NCBI RefSeq assembly: GCF_003413745.1
Contig: NZ_QVID01000001.1
Coordinates: 806,001-870,000 of the forward strand
Length of the DNA stretch: 64,000 bases
Direction of reading: 5' to 3'
From: Marixanthomonas ophiurae
Lineage (GTDB): Bacteria; Bacteroidota; Bacteroidia; Flavobacteriales; Flavobacteriaceae
Part shown: piece by piece, positions 18,093-25,651 of the stretch
Numbering within the stretch: the stretch's first letter is position 1
How the letters are laid out: every line of letters starts with the position of its first letter
Made by a program: the position numbers and the translations under genes
The notes under the pieces: generated by a model
What the model saw: the letters and a program-made list of their open reading frames with translations, nothing else
The model's database searches: none
What the model was told of the DNA's origin: nothing

Positions 18093-19505
18093 CTATTTTG
18101 TGTTAAATTCAAGTAACCTGTATTCCTCATTTTTGTAGTCTGCTTCAAACATATACAGGCTTCCATTCGGTAAGAAATGTGAATAGTAAAATGTCTCTGA
18201 TTCAGGTGAAATTGACTCAAAATAATTTTTCACTGAATCCTCAAATAAGTAAGCAATTATTGAATTTTCATCTAAAACTGTTTCTTTTGGTAATTCTTCT
18301 AAACGGATACCGTAAACATAGTCTCGCCATCTAGGTTCATTTCTAGTAATGTGATCAAGGTTTGTGATTTTATCCATTTTAAGCAACTTTCCTTCTTTCT
18401 TATCTATTGATAAAACAGAAGCCACTTTACTATCTGGTTCACCGTTGTAACAAAAAAAGTATACTTTATCTTCAGCAAAAACGGGCTTAGTATATGTATA
18501 TTTCATTTTTGCTACTCCTATATCTTCATCCATTATAAGTTGTTTTATTTCCCATACTTTTTCACCATCTTCATTAAATTTTGAAAAATAAACTTTTACA
18601 CCATCTTCTTTTTCTCTACCTGCAAGTAATGAGGTTACATAATAAAAATTGCTGTTATGATCAATATTTATTGTTCCTGTAGCGGGAGACTTCATTTGTC
18701 TAACTGCACGATTTCCAGCAAAAGTGTTTATAAAACCCTTGGCTAACGATGCATTAGCAAATTTATAGTGTTTATCGTCAATGCTAATTGTAAAAGATTT
18801 ATCTTCAAGTAGGTTGCCATTAAAGTCATAGATTGAAACGATAAGTTCTTGTTGATTTATACGTTCATTATTATTAGTGGAAGTTAATTTTTTTGAGAGT
18901 AAGTAAAATTTATCTTCTCTCACATCTAGAAGGGTATATCCATTTACAGATTCTTTTCCTTCTATCCCTTTCGGGGTAAAGGGTATTAATTGTTCTTCTT
19001 TAGAGGAAATATTCATTTTATAAAGATACCATTCAAATGGTTTATCTTTTTTAAGCCTTTTAGAAAGGTCATATCCTCTTTCATTAGGACCTATTGTATA
19101 TAAGTAATCTTTCATTAGATAGGTCCTAGGAGTGCCATCATATTCAATTTCACTATTATCTACAGTTATTGTTTCTGATACATTTCCATTGGTATCGACA
19201 AATTGATATTTTGATTTTCCGCTAGAAACCCCATTAGACTTAGAAATAACATAATTACCATAACTACTCTCAAAAAATAAGTTATGTTTTTTTCCCAATA
19301 AATATTGGTTCAATAATTTGCTGTTTTCTAAATCAACTGTTTTAATCATAATATCCTTTCTTCCTTCTAGCGCCTGTACGGAAAAAGTATTTTCTTCCCA
19401 ATTAAAATCAGTAACACCTTTTTTATTGATTTCTAAATCAACAACTTCTGTCTGAGCGTTATTAACTATAGGGAGCAGAATAAAAAGAAGTAGAAATTTT
19501 TTCAT
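18093..19505 (-). CDS. Secreted protein of unknown function (possible beta-propeller)
   Basis: This 470-residue protein has a clear signal peptide (MKKFLLLFILLPIVNNAQ). The mature part is rich in short strands with recurrent patterns such as an aromatic residue followed by a turn, compatible with a propeller fold, but I recognise no family signature. Phrases like DEDIGVAKMKYTYTKPVF and KVYFSKFNEDGEKVWEIK resemble periplasmic propeller-like proteins of Flavobacteriia. It is the third gene of a minus-strand operon behind two small outer-membrane barrels (11-bp gap), so it may act at the outer membrane. Function is unknown. Confidence 0.75.
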   Translation of the reverse strand: MKKFLLLFILLPIVNNAQTEVVDLEINKKGVTDFNWEENTFSVQALEGRKDIMIKTVDLENSKLLNQYLLGKKHNLFFESSYGNYVISKSNGVSSGKSKYQFVDTNGNVSETITVDNSEIEYDGTPRTYLMKDYLYTIGPNERGYDLSKRLKKDKPFEWYLYKMNISSKEEQLIPFTPKGIEGKESVNGYTLLDVREDKFYLLSKKLTSTNNNERINQQELIVSIYDFNGNLLEDKSFTISIDDKHYKFANASLAKGFINTFAGNRAVRQMKSPATGTINIDHNSNFYYVTSLLAGREKEDGVKVYFSKFNEDGEKVWEIKQLIMDEDIGVAKMKYTYTKPVFAEDKVYFFCYNGEPDSKVASVLSIDKKEGKLLKMDKITNLDHITRNEPRWRDYVYGIRLEELPKETVLDENSIIAYLFEDSVKNYFESISPESETFYYSHFLPNGSLYMFEADYKNEEYRLLEFNTK

Positions 19506-19515
19506 AATAGTTCAG

Positions 19516-20172
19516 TTAGTTTATCAAATAATTAATAGAAAGTGAAAAGCTATTTTGTTTAAGTTCAGGCTCTCTTGGGCCATCTTCTTCTAGGTAGGTA
19601 AATTTTCTTAACGTATTGGTAAGCGCTAGCTGGTATCTAATATTTACTCTCAGCCAACTATACCCTGTTGTTAGACCTAAAACCAATCCTGCATTGAATG
19701 GCTTTATTTGCTCAAAATCATCGTTTGTGTAGCCTAATGGTTCATAAGAATATCTAGAATTATCATATGTTTCTTCGGCTTTCCATTCATTTGAAAACAT
19801 AAAAATTGGTCCCAATTGGGGGCCAAAAAAGAATGCTTCATCATTATTGATTACATATTGAGTATATAAAAAAGTGAGGTTTAAATTATCTGCTGAAAAT
19901 TTTACATCAGCTCTTTCTGTAGGGTCAAACGTTTCATAACCATCTAAAACAATTTTATTTGAAGTGTAGGTGAATTCTGCTATAAAATCGCCTTTTTCGT
20001 AAATTTCTTCCTTAAAAGCAATTCCAAACCCGTACCCAATTCCACTACTGTTATTGAGATCTTCATCACTGAAAGAAGAAAAATTAGCTTCGGCTATTAG
20101 TCCAAATTGAGAAAAGCTTTTGGCACTAATTAAAATAAAGAAAATTAAAAATAAGTAAGAACATCTATCCAT
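19516..20172 (-). CDS. Outer-membrane beta-barrel protein (PorT-like), second of pair
   Basis: This 218-residue protein has an N-terminal signal sequence (to about residue 21, ending SFSQ), alternating amphipathic strands, and a C-terminal strand SFSLSINYLIN of the beta-barrel type. It resembles the small PorT/OmpW-like barrels abundant in Bacteroidota. It is 15 bp downstream of another 218-residue barrel with which it shares general layout but little visible identity. The cargo or partner is unknown. Confidence 0.75.
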   Translation of the reverse strand: MDRCSYLFLIFFILISAKSFSQFGLIAEANFSSFSDEDLNNSSGIGYGFGIAFKEEIYEKGDFIAEFTYTSNKIVLDGYETFDPTERADVKFSADNLNLTFLYTQYVINNDEAFFFGPQLGPIFMFSNEWKAEETYDNSRYSYEPLGYTNDDFEQIKPFNAGLVLGLTTGYSWLRVNIRYQLALTNTLRKFTYLEEDGPREPELKQNSFSLSINYLIN

Positions 20173-20187
20173 AGATGATGCAATATA

Positions 20188-20844
20188 TTAAAAATAAAGA
20201 ACAGCAGAAATTATTATAGTAGAGCTATTTCCCTTAATATCATCAATTTCTGAAATATCTTTATCATTTAAATTGTTAAGCATATTAGTAAGTCCGTATT
20301 GGTAATGAGCACCTAATCTGAAACTTTTTAACCCAGCAGTAAGGCCACCCATAAGCCTAAAATTAAACGTTGAAATCTCTTGTATAACTTGTGCTCTAAC
20401 AGTCGTATAGCCGTCTAGAATATAATCTTCATATGCACTGTCATCGATTTTCATTTTTCCGTTGACGTTTAAAATTGGGCCAAATTCAAGGCTTAAATGG
20501 TGTTCTACAATGTTAAAACTTCCAAGGAAATTTATCTGGGCTGCCAAAATGGAATATTTAATATACTGAGAATCGGTTAAGTTACTTCCTAAAACTTCAA
20601 TATTGGATTGCGTAAAGTTTATTCCGTAGATTAAATCAAAATTATTTCTGAAAGAGCCGCGGGTAGTAAAACCTCCAGAAAATCCTTGTCCCTGTTTCGT
20701 TGTAAGGTCTGATGTGTTTATATCAAACAATGTTAAACCCCCGTTGATTCCCAATCGGTTATATTCGTTAAAATTACGCTGTGCCGTAAGTTGTTGAAAA
20801 GATATAACTAATACGGTAACAATAAACAGGTTTTTAATACTCAT
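20188..20844 (-). CDS. Outer-membrane beta-barrel protein (PorT-like), first of pair
   Basis: This 218-residue exported protein has a signal peptide ending near QQLTAQ. The body has repeated strand-turn-strand units (LGINGGLTLFDIN, HLSLEFGPILNVNGK, SFRLGAHYQYGLTNML) and ends STIIISAVLYF, a terminal aromatic expected for BAM recognition. It is the first gene of the three-gene envelope operon ending at 18093. It is divergent from the SPFH gene. Confidence 0.78.
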   Translation of the reverse strand: MSIKNLFIVTVLVISFQQLTAQRNFNEYNRLGINGGLTLFDINTSDLTTKQGQGFSGGFTTRGSFRNNFDLIYGINFTQSNIEVLGSNLTDSQYIKYSILAAQINFLGSFNIVEHHLSLEFGPILNVNGKMKIDDSAYEDYILDGYTTVRAQVIQEISTFNFRLMGGLTAGLKSFRLGAHYQYGLTNMLNNLNDKDISEIDDIKGNSSTIIISAVLYF

Positions 20845-20878
20845 AGTATGGTAGATTAATAGCGTTTAAAAGTAGCTT

Positions 20879-20886
20879 TATTTTTG
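20879..20886 (+). promoter_or_regulatory. -7 promoter box for the SPFH gene
   Basis: TATTTTTG matches TAnnTTTG and lies 37 nt before the SPFH start codon. Confidence 0.4.
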
Positions 20887-20923
20887 TATCTTCAACTAAT
20901 TATTCAACTAAAAAAATTAACAA

Positions 20924-21919
20924 ATGGGTGGTTTACTTTTATTAATACCGGTTATCATTATCGGTTTTTTTATTTTGCTTTCGGGAATTTTCACTGTAAA
21001 ACAACAAACGGCAGCTATTGTAGAACGTTTTGGAAAGTTTTTAAGTATCCGAAATTCCGGCTTACATTTTAAAATCCCGATTTTCGATCAAATTGCAGGC
21101 CGAATCAATCTAAAAATTCAACAATTGGATGTTTTGGTAGAAACCAAAACAAAAGATGATGTGTTTGTACGGCTTAAAATTTCGGTCCAATTTAAGGTAA
21201 TTCCAAATAAAGTCTACGATGCTTTTTACAAGCTTGAAGATCCGCACGGTCAAATTACCGCATATGTATTTGATGTAGTTCGAGCCGAAGTACCTAAAAT
21301 GAAATTAGATGATGTTTTTGAGCGTAAAGACGATATTGCCATTGCTGTAAAAGAAGAATTGAACGATGCGATGATTGATTACGGGTACGATATTATTAAA
21401 ACCCTAGTAACCGATATTGATCCTGATGTACAAGTAAAAGCTGCGATGAACCGTATTAACGCTTCTGAGCGTGAAAAAGTAGCAGCTGAATATGAAGCCG
21501 AAGCCGAACGTATTAAAATCGTTGCTAAAGCACGTGCAGAAGCTGAAAGTAAACGTTTGCAAGGACAAGGTATTGCTGACCAGCGTCGAGAAATTGCTCG
21601 TGGTCTAGAAGAAAGTGTAGATGTTTTAAATAATGTGGGGATTAATTCGCAAGAAGCTTCTGCCTTGATTGTGGTTACACAGCATTACGATACCTTACAA
21701 TCTATTGGGGAAGAAACCAACACCAACTTAATTTTACTCCCTAATTCGCCGCAGGCCGGTAGTAATATGCTCAACGATATGATCGCTTCGTTTGTTGCCA
21801 GTAACCAAATTGGGGAAGAAATGAAAAAACAAAACGAAGCTAAAGGCATTGGAGCTTCCCAAAAAACTAAGAAAAAACGGAATCCGCCACCGGAAAGTAA
21901 TGATGATATCAATTTTTAA
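20924..21919 (+). CDS. SPFH/Band 7 domain protein (paraslipin/QmcA-like)
   Basis: This 331-residue protein has one N-terminal membrane helix (residues 3-24), then the SPFH domain starting FTVKQQTAAIVERFGKF, and a long alanine/glutamate/arginine-rich coiled coil (AAEYEAEAERIKIVAKARAE). This is the stomatin/paraslipin layout. Such proteins form large rings or lipid-microdomain scaffolds at the inner membrane and often modulate proteases. No NfeD partner is adjacent, unlike many bacterial paraslipin operons. It is followed at once by a strong terminator, so it is a single-gene unit. Confidence 0.9.
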   Translation: MGGLLLLIPVIIIGFFILLSGIFTVKQQTAAIVERFGKFLSIRNSGLHFKIPIFDQIAGRINLKIQQLDVLVETKTKDDVFVRLKISVQFKVIPNKVYDAFYKLEDPHGQITAYVFDVVRAEVPKMKLDDVFERKDDIAIAVKEELNDAMIDYGYDIIKTLVTDIDPDVQVKAAMNRINASEREKVAAEYEAEAERIKIVAKARAEAESKRLQGQGIADQRREIARGLEESVDVLNNVGINSQEASALIVVTQHYDTLQSIGEETNTNLILLPNSPQAGSNMLNDMIASFVASNQIGEEMKKQNEAKGIGASQKTKKKRNPPPESNDDINF

Positions 21920-21922
21920 AAT

Positions 21923-21960
21923 AAAAAACGCCGCTTAGTATTATATAAGCGGCGTTTTTT
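21923..21960. terminator. Bidirectional intrinsic terminator
   Basis: Arms 21923-21937 and 21946-21960 form a perfect 15-bp stem, with a CGCCGC core, an 8-nt loop, and A/T runs on both ends. It serves the SPFH gene (+) and the YtxH cassette (-). Confidence 0.92.
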
Positions 21961-21980
21961 TCTATGTGTTATAAGTTCGT

Positions 21981-22232
21981 TTAGTAATCTTTATCCTCTA
22001 CCTCTTTTACTTTCTTAACTCCTAAAATACTATTGGCAATTTTTACAACAAGTGCCTTTTGGGCAATCGATCCAATCATACTAGCAATGAGGTTTAAGGG
22101 CGAAAAGCTATCTTTAATAGATGTTTTTGTATCACTTACGCTAAGCTTCAGTTCCTCTTTATCAATTTCAGATTTTAGCTTTAAGTATTTAAGATCACGG
22201 TCTATTTCATCAAAAGTAGTGTATCGTTTCAT
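21981..22232 (-). CDS. DUF6327 family small protein
   Basis: This 83-residue protein starts MKRYTTFDEIDRDLKYLKL, which I associate with DUF6327 of Flavobacteriia. It has a charged N-terminal helix and a weakly hydrophobic C-terminal half (NLIASMIGSIAQKALVVKIA). It overlaps the holin-X-like gene by 4 bp (ATGA type) and is the last gene of the YtxH cassette. Its role is unknown; membrane or stress function is inferred from its neighbours. Confidence 0.75.
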   Translation of the reverse strand: MKRYTTFDEIDRDLKYLKLKSEIDKEELKLSVSDTKTSIKDSFSPLNLIASMIGSIAQKALVVKIANSILGVKKVKEVEDKDY

Positions 22233-22660
22233 ACGCTTTCGTTTTCTACGGTGTCAATAAATTCTTCTGCATCTTCATGCGCTTGTTCTTTTGCGTTTTT
22301 TTTGGCATAATCATCATCATAAAGTAATGCCGAAAATTTCTTGAGAAGACTCCTTTCTATCAATTTCTTTCCAAAAATGACTAAAAATAAAGTCACTAGC
22401 CCATAAAAACCTCCTACAATTAAAAAACCTGCAAAACTACTTTCCATAACAATCCCAAGATATAGTGCTACACCAATTGATATAAAAAGTAAAACAAATA
22501 AAAAAAAGCTGCCAAACACAAGTAAATTTACCAATGATATGGCTCCTTTCATAGACGACTTGAAAAAGTGAAGTTTATAATACTCCACTGTACTAGTGGT
22601 ATAGTCTTGAAATTTCTCGCTTATAGTATGTAAATTGTCGTTAAGACGATCAAAAGCCAT
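22229..22660 (-). CDS. Holin-X-like membrane protein (phage holin superfamily 3_6)
   Basis: This 143-residue protein has two strong transmembrane segments in the middle (VNLLVFGSFFLFVLLFISIGVAL-type and FLIVGGFYGLVTLFLVIF-type) between charged ends. This fits the holin-X family. Outside phages these proteins occur in chromosomal stress cassettes with YtxH, so the holin name does not imply a prophage. It is 1 bp after the YtxH gene and overlaps the next gene by 4 bp. Confidence 0.8.
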   Translation of the reverse strand: MAFDRLNDNLHTISEKFQDYTTSTVEYYKLHFFKSSMKGAISLVNLLVFGSFFLFVLLFISIGVALYLGIVMESSFAGFLIVGGFYGLVTLFLVIFGKKLIERSLLKKFSALLYDDDYAKKNAKEQAHEDAEEFIDTVENESV

Positions 22661-22661
22661 A

Positions 22662-23039
22662 TTATGAAGTTGCTTTTTTAGCTTTAGTTTTTGTTTTTTC
22701 TTTTTGAGTTTCCAACTGTAACTTGGCGTTTTGTTTGCGAAGTGTTTCCAGCTTATCTTCCATAGCTAATAAAATATCATCGGCTTTATAGCTTGCTGAA
22801 GACAACGTATTCTCCAATTTTTCTTCAAAGTTTAACCGAGCTTTTTGTGCCTTTTCGCTAAGGTTACTTGATGTTTCTTTAACTTGTTTATCAAATTGTT
22901 TACGAGCTTTATTAGCTTCTTTGCTAATTTGCTTTCTAGTTTTAGAGCCTTTATCAGGAGCGTATAGAATTCCAATCCCTGCTCCAATAGCAGCTCCTGT
23001 TAATAGAGCCAAAAGCGTTTGTCCTGTGTTAGATGCCAT
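22662..23039 (-). CDS. YtxH domain-containing protein
   Basis: This 125-residue protein begins with a glycine-rich membrane segment (LLALLTGAAIGAGIGILYAPDKG), the YtxH signature, followed by a long lysine/alanine coiled coil. YtxH proteins are general-stress proteins of unclear mechanism. It is the first gene of the three-gene cassette. A TAACTTTG -7 box (23076-23083, minus) lies 36 nt upstream. Confidence 0.88.
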   Translation of the reverse strand: MASNTGQTLLALLTGAAIGAGIGILYAPDKGSKTRKQISKEANKARKQFDKQVKETSSNLSEKAQKARLNFEEKLENTLSSASYKADDILLAMEDKLETLRKQNAKLQLETQKEKTKTKAKKATS

Positions 23040-23075
23040 AGTGTGTATTTATTGGTTAATATATTTATGTTCAAA

Positions 23076-23083
23076 CAAAGTTA
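23076..23083 (-). promoter_or_regulatory. -7 promoter box for the YtxH cassette
   Basis: The minus strand reads TAACTTTG, which fits TAnnTTTG. No -33 TTG is at suitable distance. Confidence 0.4.
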
Positions 23084-23223
23084 CGTAAGTAGCATTATAG
23101 TTGCTGTTAACAACCGGTTAATACTCAAAATTTTACTAATAAAATATTCTTAAAATAGCGTTTTTATTGCCAAAAACTCTTAATTTTTACTTGTTATCAT
23201 ATGCAAAAGGTTAAAACAAGGTG

Positions 23224-23256
23224 TTGTATTTAATTCATTCAATTGTTTTACATTTG
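23224..23256 (+). promoter_or_regulatory. Promoter of the phosphoethanolamine transferase gene
   Basis: TTG (23224-23226) and TACATTTG (23249-23256) are separated by 22 nt, matching the flavobacterial -33/-7 pattern. The -7 box ends 6 nt before ATG 23263, so the expected transcript would have almost no leader. It also rules out the upstream GTG at 23221 as start. Confidence 0.6.
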
Positions 23257-23262
23257 CTGCCT

Positions 23263-24915
23263 ATGCATTTTCTGAAGATATTAAAAAATGTACTTACTTC
23301 AGTGCTACAAATAGCACTGTTTTTTGTTTTTCCAGTATTGGTAGTTTGGATAAGCTGTTATTTTTTAATTCCACAACTAAAGTTTTATTTAAAAGAGGCT
23401 ATAGGCTTTACGGTTATGACGCTATTTTTATTTTGCGTTGTACTCCTTCTACCAAAGTTGCTAAGAAAAGGTTTTAGTTACTTTTCAATCGCCTTATTAT
23501 CATTCCTGGCATTCGTAAAAATTAGTTTTTATCATCATTATGGTGTAAAATTAAGTGCTTCTGCCTTGTTTGTTATTTTTGAAACCAACAACACCGAGGC
23601 ATCGGAGTTTTTATATTACTACTTAGATACATATACGCTGGCTTTGGCAATGCTTATGCTTCTATGTTTAGCTGTTACAGCTTTCTTTTTGTTCTCCAGA
23701 AGAAGTTTTTTCAATGTATTCCAAAAGGCATTTCAAATTAAAATAAGACCAAAACTACTATTTATAGTGCCGTTAGCGATGATAGCTGTTTCAATGTATT
23801 TTATACAAAGAACCTTTGCTGAAGAAAACATTCTCTATAAAAGCTATCATGCCTATAATGAATATAAAGCCACTAAGAAAGTGTTGAAAGGGCAATTGGC
23901 TAAAAAAAGCAGTGAAAATCTTACTGTTACAAGCAGCTCAGAAAAACAACAAACTTATATAGTTGTAATTGGTGAATCTACCACCCGAAGACATTTGCAA
24001 TTGTATGGCTACAAAAGAAAAACTAATCCACAGTTAAGTAAAATAAAAAACAATTTACTCGTTTTTGATAGTATTATAAGCCCAAACGTACATACCATAC
24101 TTTCACTTGAAAAAGTATGTACACTTTCCAACTTTAAAGAACCCAACAAAAAGAAAAACGGCTCTATTGTACAATTGGCCAACCAAGCTGGTTTTAAAAC
24201 CTATTGGATTTCCAACCAAAGACCTGTAGGTATTCATGAAAGTATCCCGACTTTAATTTCCGGTGCTGCAACGGTAAAAAATTACGTAGCGACCGATAAT
24301 TATTCCGAATCAATTTATGACGAAGCGTTGCTGCCTTACATAAACAAAGCAATAAACGACAAAGAAAAAAAGAAAGTCATTTTTGTGCATCTAATTGGTA
24401 CACATAGTAGGTATGGTTATCGTTACCCTAAAAACAAAACTTATTTTAAAGGTAATCCTAACACTACTTTTAGTAAAACAGCAAACGCCATCGAAACCAT
24501 AAATGAATATGATAATGCCGTTAGGTACAACGATTCAATCGTCAATGCTATTATAAAAATGACGCAACGTAAAGAAGAAAATAGTTACGTGCTTTATTTT
24601 TCAGATCATGGCGATGATGTTTTTGATACTAGCCAAACGTTTTTGGGCCATAACGAGTTTCACGGCACCAAACCTATGTACGAAGTGCCTTTTATTTTTT
24701 GGGCTTCTGAAACCTATAAAAAGAATCATTCTTTCTTCGGTAAAGGAGGAGAAATTACCACCCGAAGATATAATTTGGAAGATTTTATCCATACCTTTTC
24801 CCACCTCAGCGATATTGATTTTGATAAAAAGGACTTAAGCCGAAGTATTTTTAGTGAAACTTTTAAATCGCGACCTAGGATTATAAAAAAAGGCGAAGAC
24901 TATGATGCGCAGTAA
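23263..24915 (+). CDS. Phosphoethanolamine transferase (sulfatase family)
   Basis: This ~550-residue inner-membrane enzyme has about five N-terminal transmembrane helices and a periplasmic sulfatase-like domain. The nucleophile motif GESTTRRHLQLYGY starts near residue 237, with the threonine after GES as probable phospho-acceptor. A metal-binding SDHGDD motif lies near 447-452, and GHNEFHGTKP follows. Homologues (EptA/EptC/CptA) move phosphoethanolamine from phosphatidylethanolamine to lipid A, heptose or other glycans. I chose ATG 23263 because a promoter lies across the longer GTG-started version. The 3' end overlaps the next gene by 14 bp, implying a two-gene operon. Confidence 0.88.
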   Translation: MHFLKILKNVLTSVLQIALFFVFPVLVVWISCYFLIPQLKFYLKEAIGFTVMTLFLFCVVLLLPKLLRKGFSYFSIALLSFLAFVKISFYHHYGVKLSASALFVIFETNNTEASEFLYYYLDTYTLALAMLMLLCLAVTAFFLFSRRSFFNVFQKAFQIKIRPKLLFIVPLAMIAVSMYFIQRTFAEENILYKSYHAYNEYKATKKVLKGQLAKKSSENLTVTSSSEKQQTYIVVIGESTTRRHLQLYGYKRKTNPQLSKIKNNLLVFDSIISPNVHTILSLEKVCTLSNFKEPNKKKNGSIVQLANQAGFKTYWISNQRPVGIHESIPTLISGAATVKNYVATDNYSESIYDEALLPYINKAINDKEKKKVIFVHLIGTHSRYGYRYPKNKTYFKGNPNTTFSKTANAIETINEYDNAVRYNDSIVNAIIKMTQRKEENSYVLYFSDHGDDVFDTSQTFLGHNEFHGTKPMYEVPFIFWASETYKKNHSFFGKGGEITTRRYNLEDFIHTFSHLSDIDFDKKDLSRSIFSETFKSRPRIIKKGEDYDAQ

Positions 24916-25651
24916 AAAGGTAAAAATTATCTTGTTTTCTATACTTGCACTAGTTGTATTACGGTATGCTTATAAATTTAGCCCTTATAAAATTGAATTT
25001 TTAGGCCATTATGACAAAGTCTGGGCGCACCGAGTAAACTCAACCGATAAACTCAATTCCGCCACTACTTTTTTTAAAGGAATTGAACTAGATTTAGTGT
25101 ACCAAAAACAAACCAATAGTTTTGATGTAAACCATCCGCCTGCAGAAAGTATCGATTTAACCTTTGCCGATTATCTTTCCACTTTAAAACCTGATGAAAG
25201 ACCTTATTTGTGGTTAGATATTAAAAATCTGAATCCAGAAAACGCAACGTCCATTCACGAAAAATTGATTTCCATTTTTTCTTCTTTAAGCTATCCTTTT
25301 GAAACGATTTTAGTTGAAACCAAACATCCTGAAGCACTTGCCATTTTTCAACAATCTGGTTTCAAGACCAGTTATTACTTGCCTTACGAAATGTATAAAA
25401 AAGATCCGCAGGCATTGAAAACAGCTATTTCAACCGTAAAAAAATTTTTAGCTACCGATACTGTTTTTGGTATTTCGGCTAGTTATAAGGATTATGAAAT
25501 TTTAAAAAATCACTTTCCTAAACGCACAAAATATATTTGGGCCACAGGACGGTGTACGGTATGTGATTATACTGAAATACGTGAACTTTTAAACGATACC
25601 ACAGTAAAAGTAGTGCTGAGTACCTTTAGATCATTTAAAGGAAATAGATAG
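24902..25651 (+). CDS. FAM151/GDPD-like phosphodiesterase-fold protein, membrane anchored
   Basis: This 249-residue protein has an N-terminal hydrophobic anchor (about 8-22). It then shows a pattern typical of PLC-like TIM-barrel phosphodiesterases and closest, from memory, to FAM151/menorin (DUF2181): WAHRVNS with W41, H43 and N46, ELD at 62-64, NHPP at 77-80 and WLDIK at 104-108. That gives acid/base His and metal-binding Glu/Asp candidates. The gene overlaps the phosphoethanolamine transferase by 14 bp, so it could process the same lipids or glycans, for example the diacylglycerol or phosphodiester products. The family assignment is moderately supported; activity is inferred. Confidence 0.65.
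   Translation: MMRSKKVKIILFSILALVVLRYAYKFSPYKIEFLGHYDKVWAHRVNSTDKLNSATTFFKGIELDLVYQKQTNSFDVNHPPAESIDLTFADYLSTLKPDERPYLWLDIKNLNPENATSIHEKLISIFSSLSYPFETILVETKHPEALAIFQQSGFKTSYYLPYEMYKKDPQALKTAISTVKKFLATDTVFGISASYKDYEILKNHFPKRTKYIWATGRCTVCDYTEIRELLNDTTVKVVLSTFRSFKGNR

Noticed and set aside
22229-23039. Holin-like gene as sign of a prophage
   Set aside because: It is in the chromosomal YtxH/DUF6327 cassette; no phage structural, integrase or lysis genes are near.
23221-23262. GTG start for the phosphoethanolamine transferase
   Set aside because: A promoter-type TTG/TACATTTG pair lies within this stretch.
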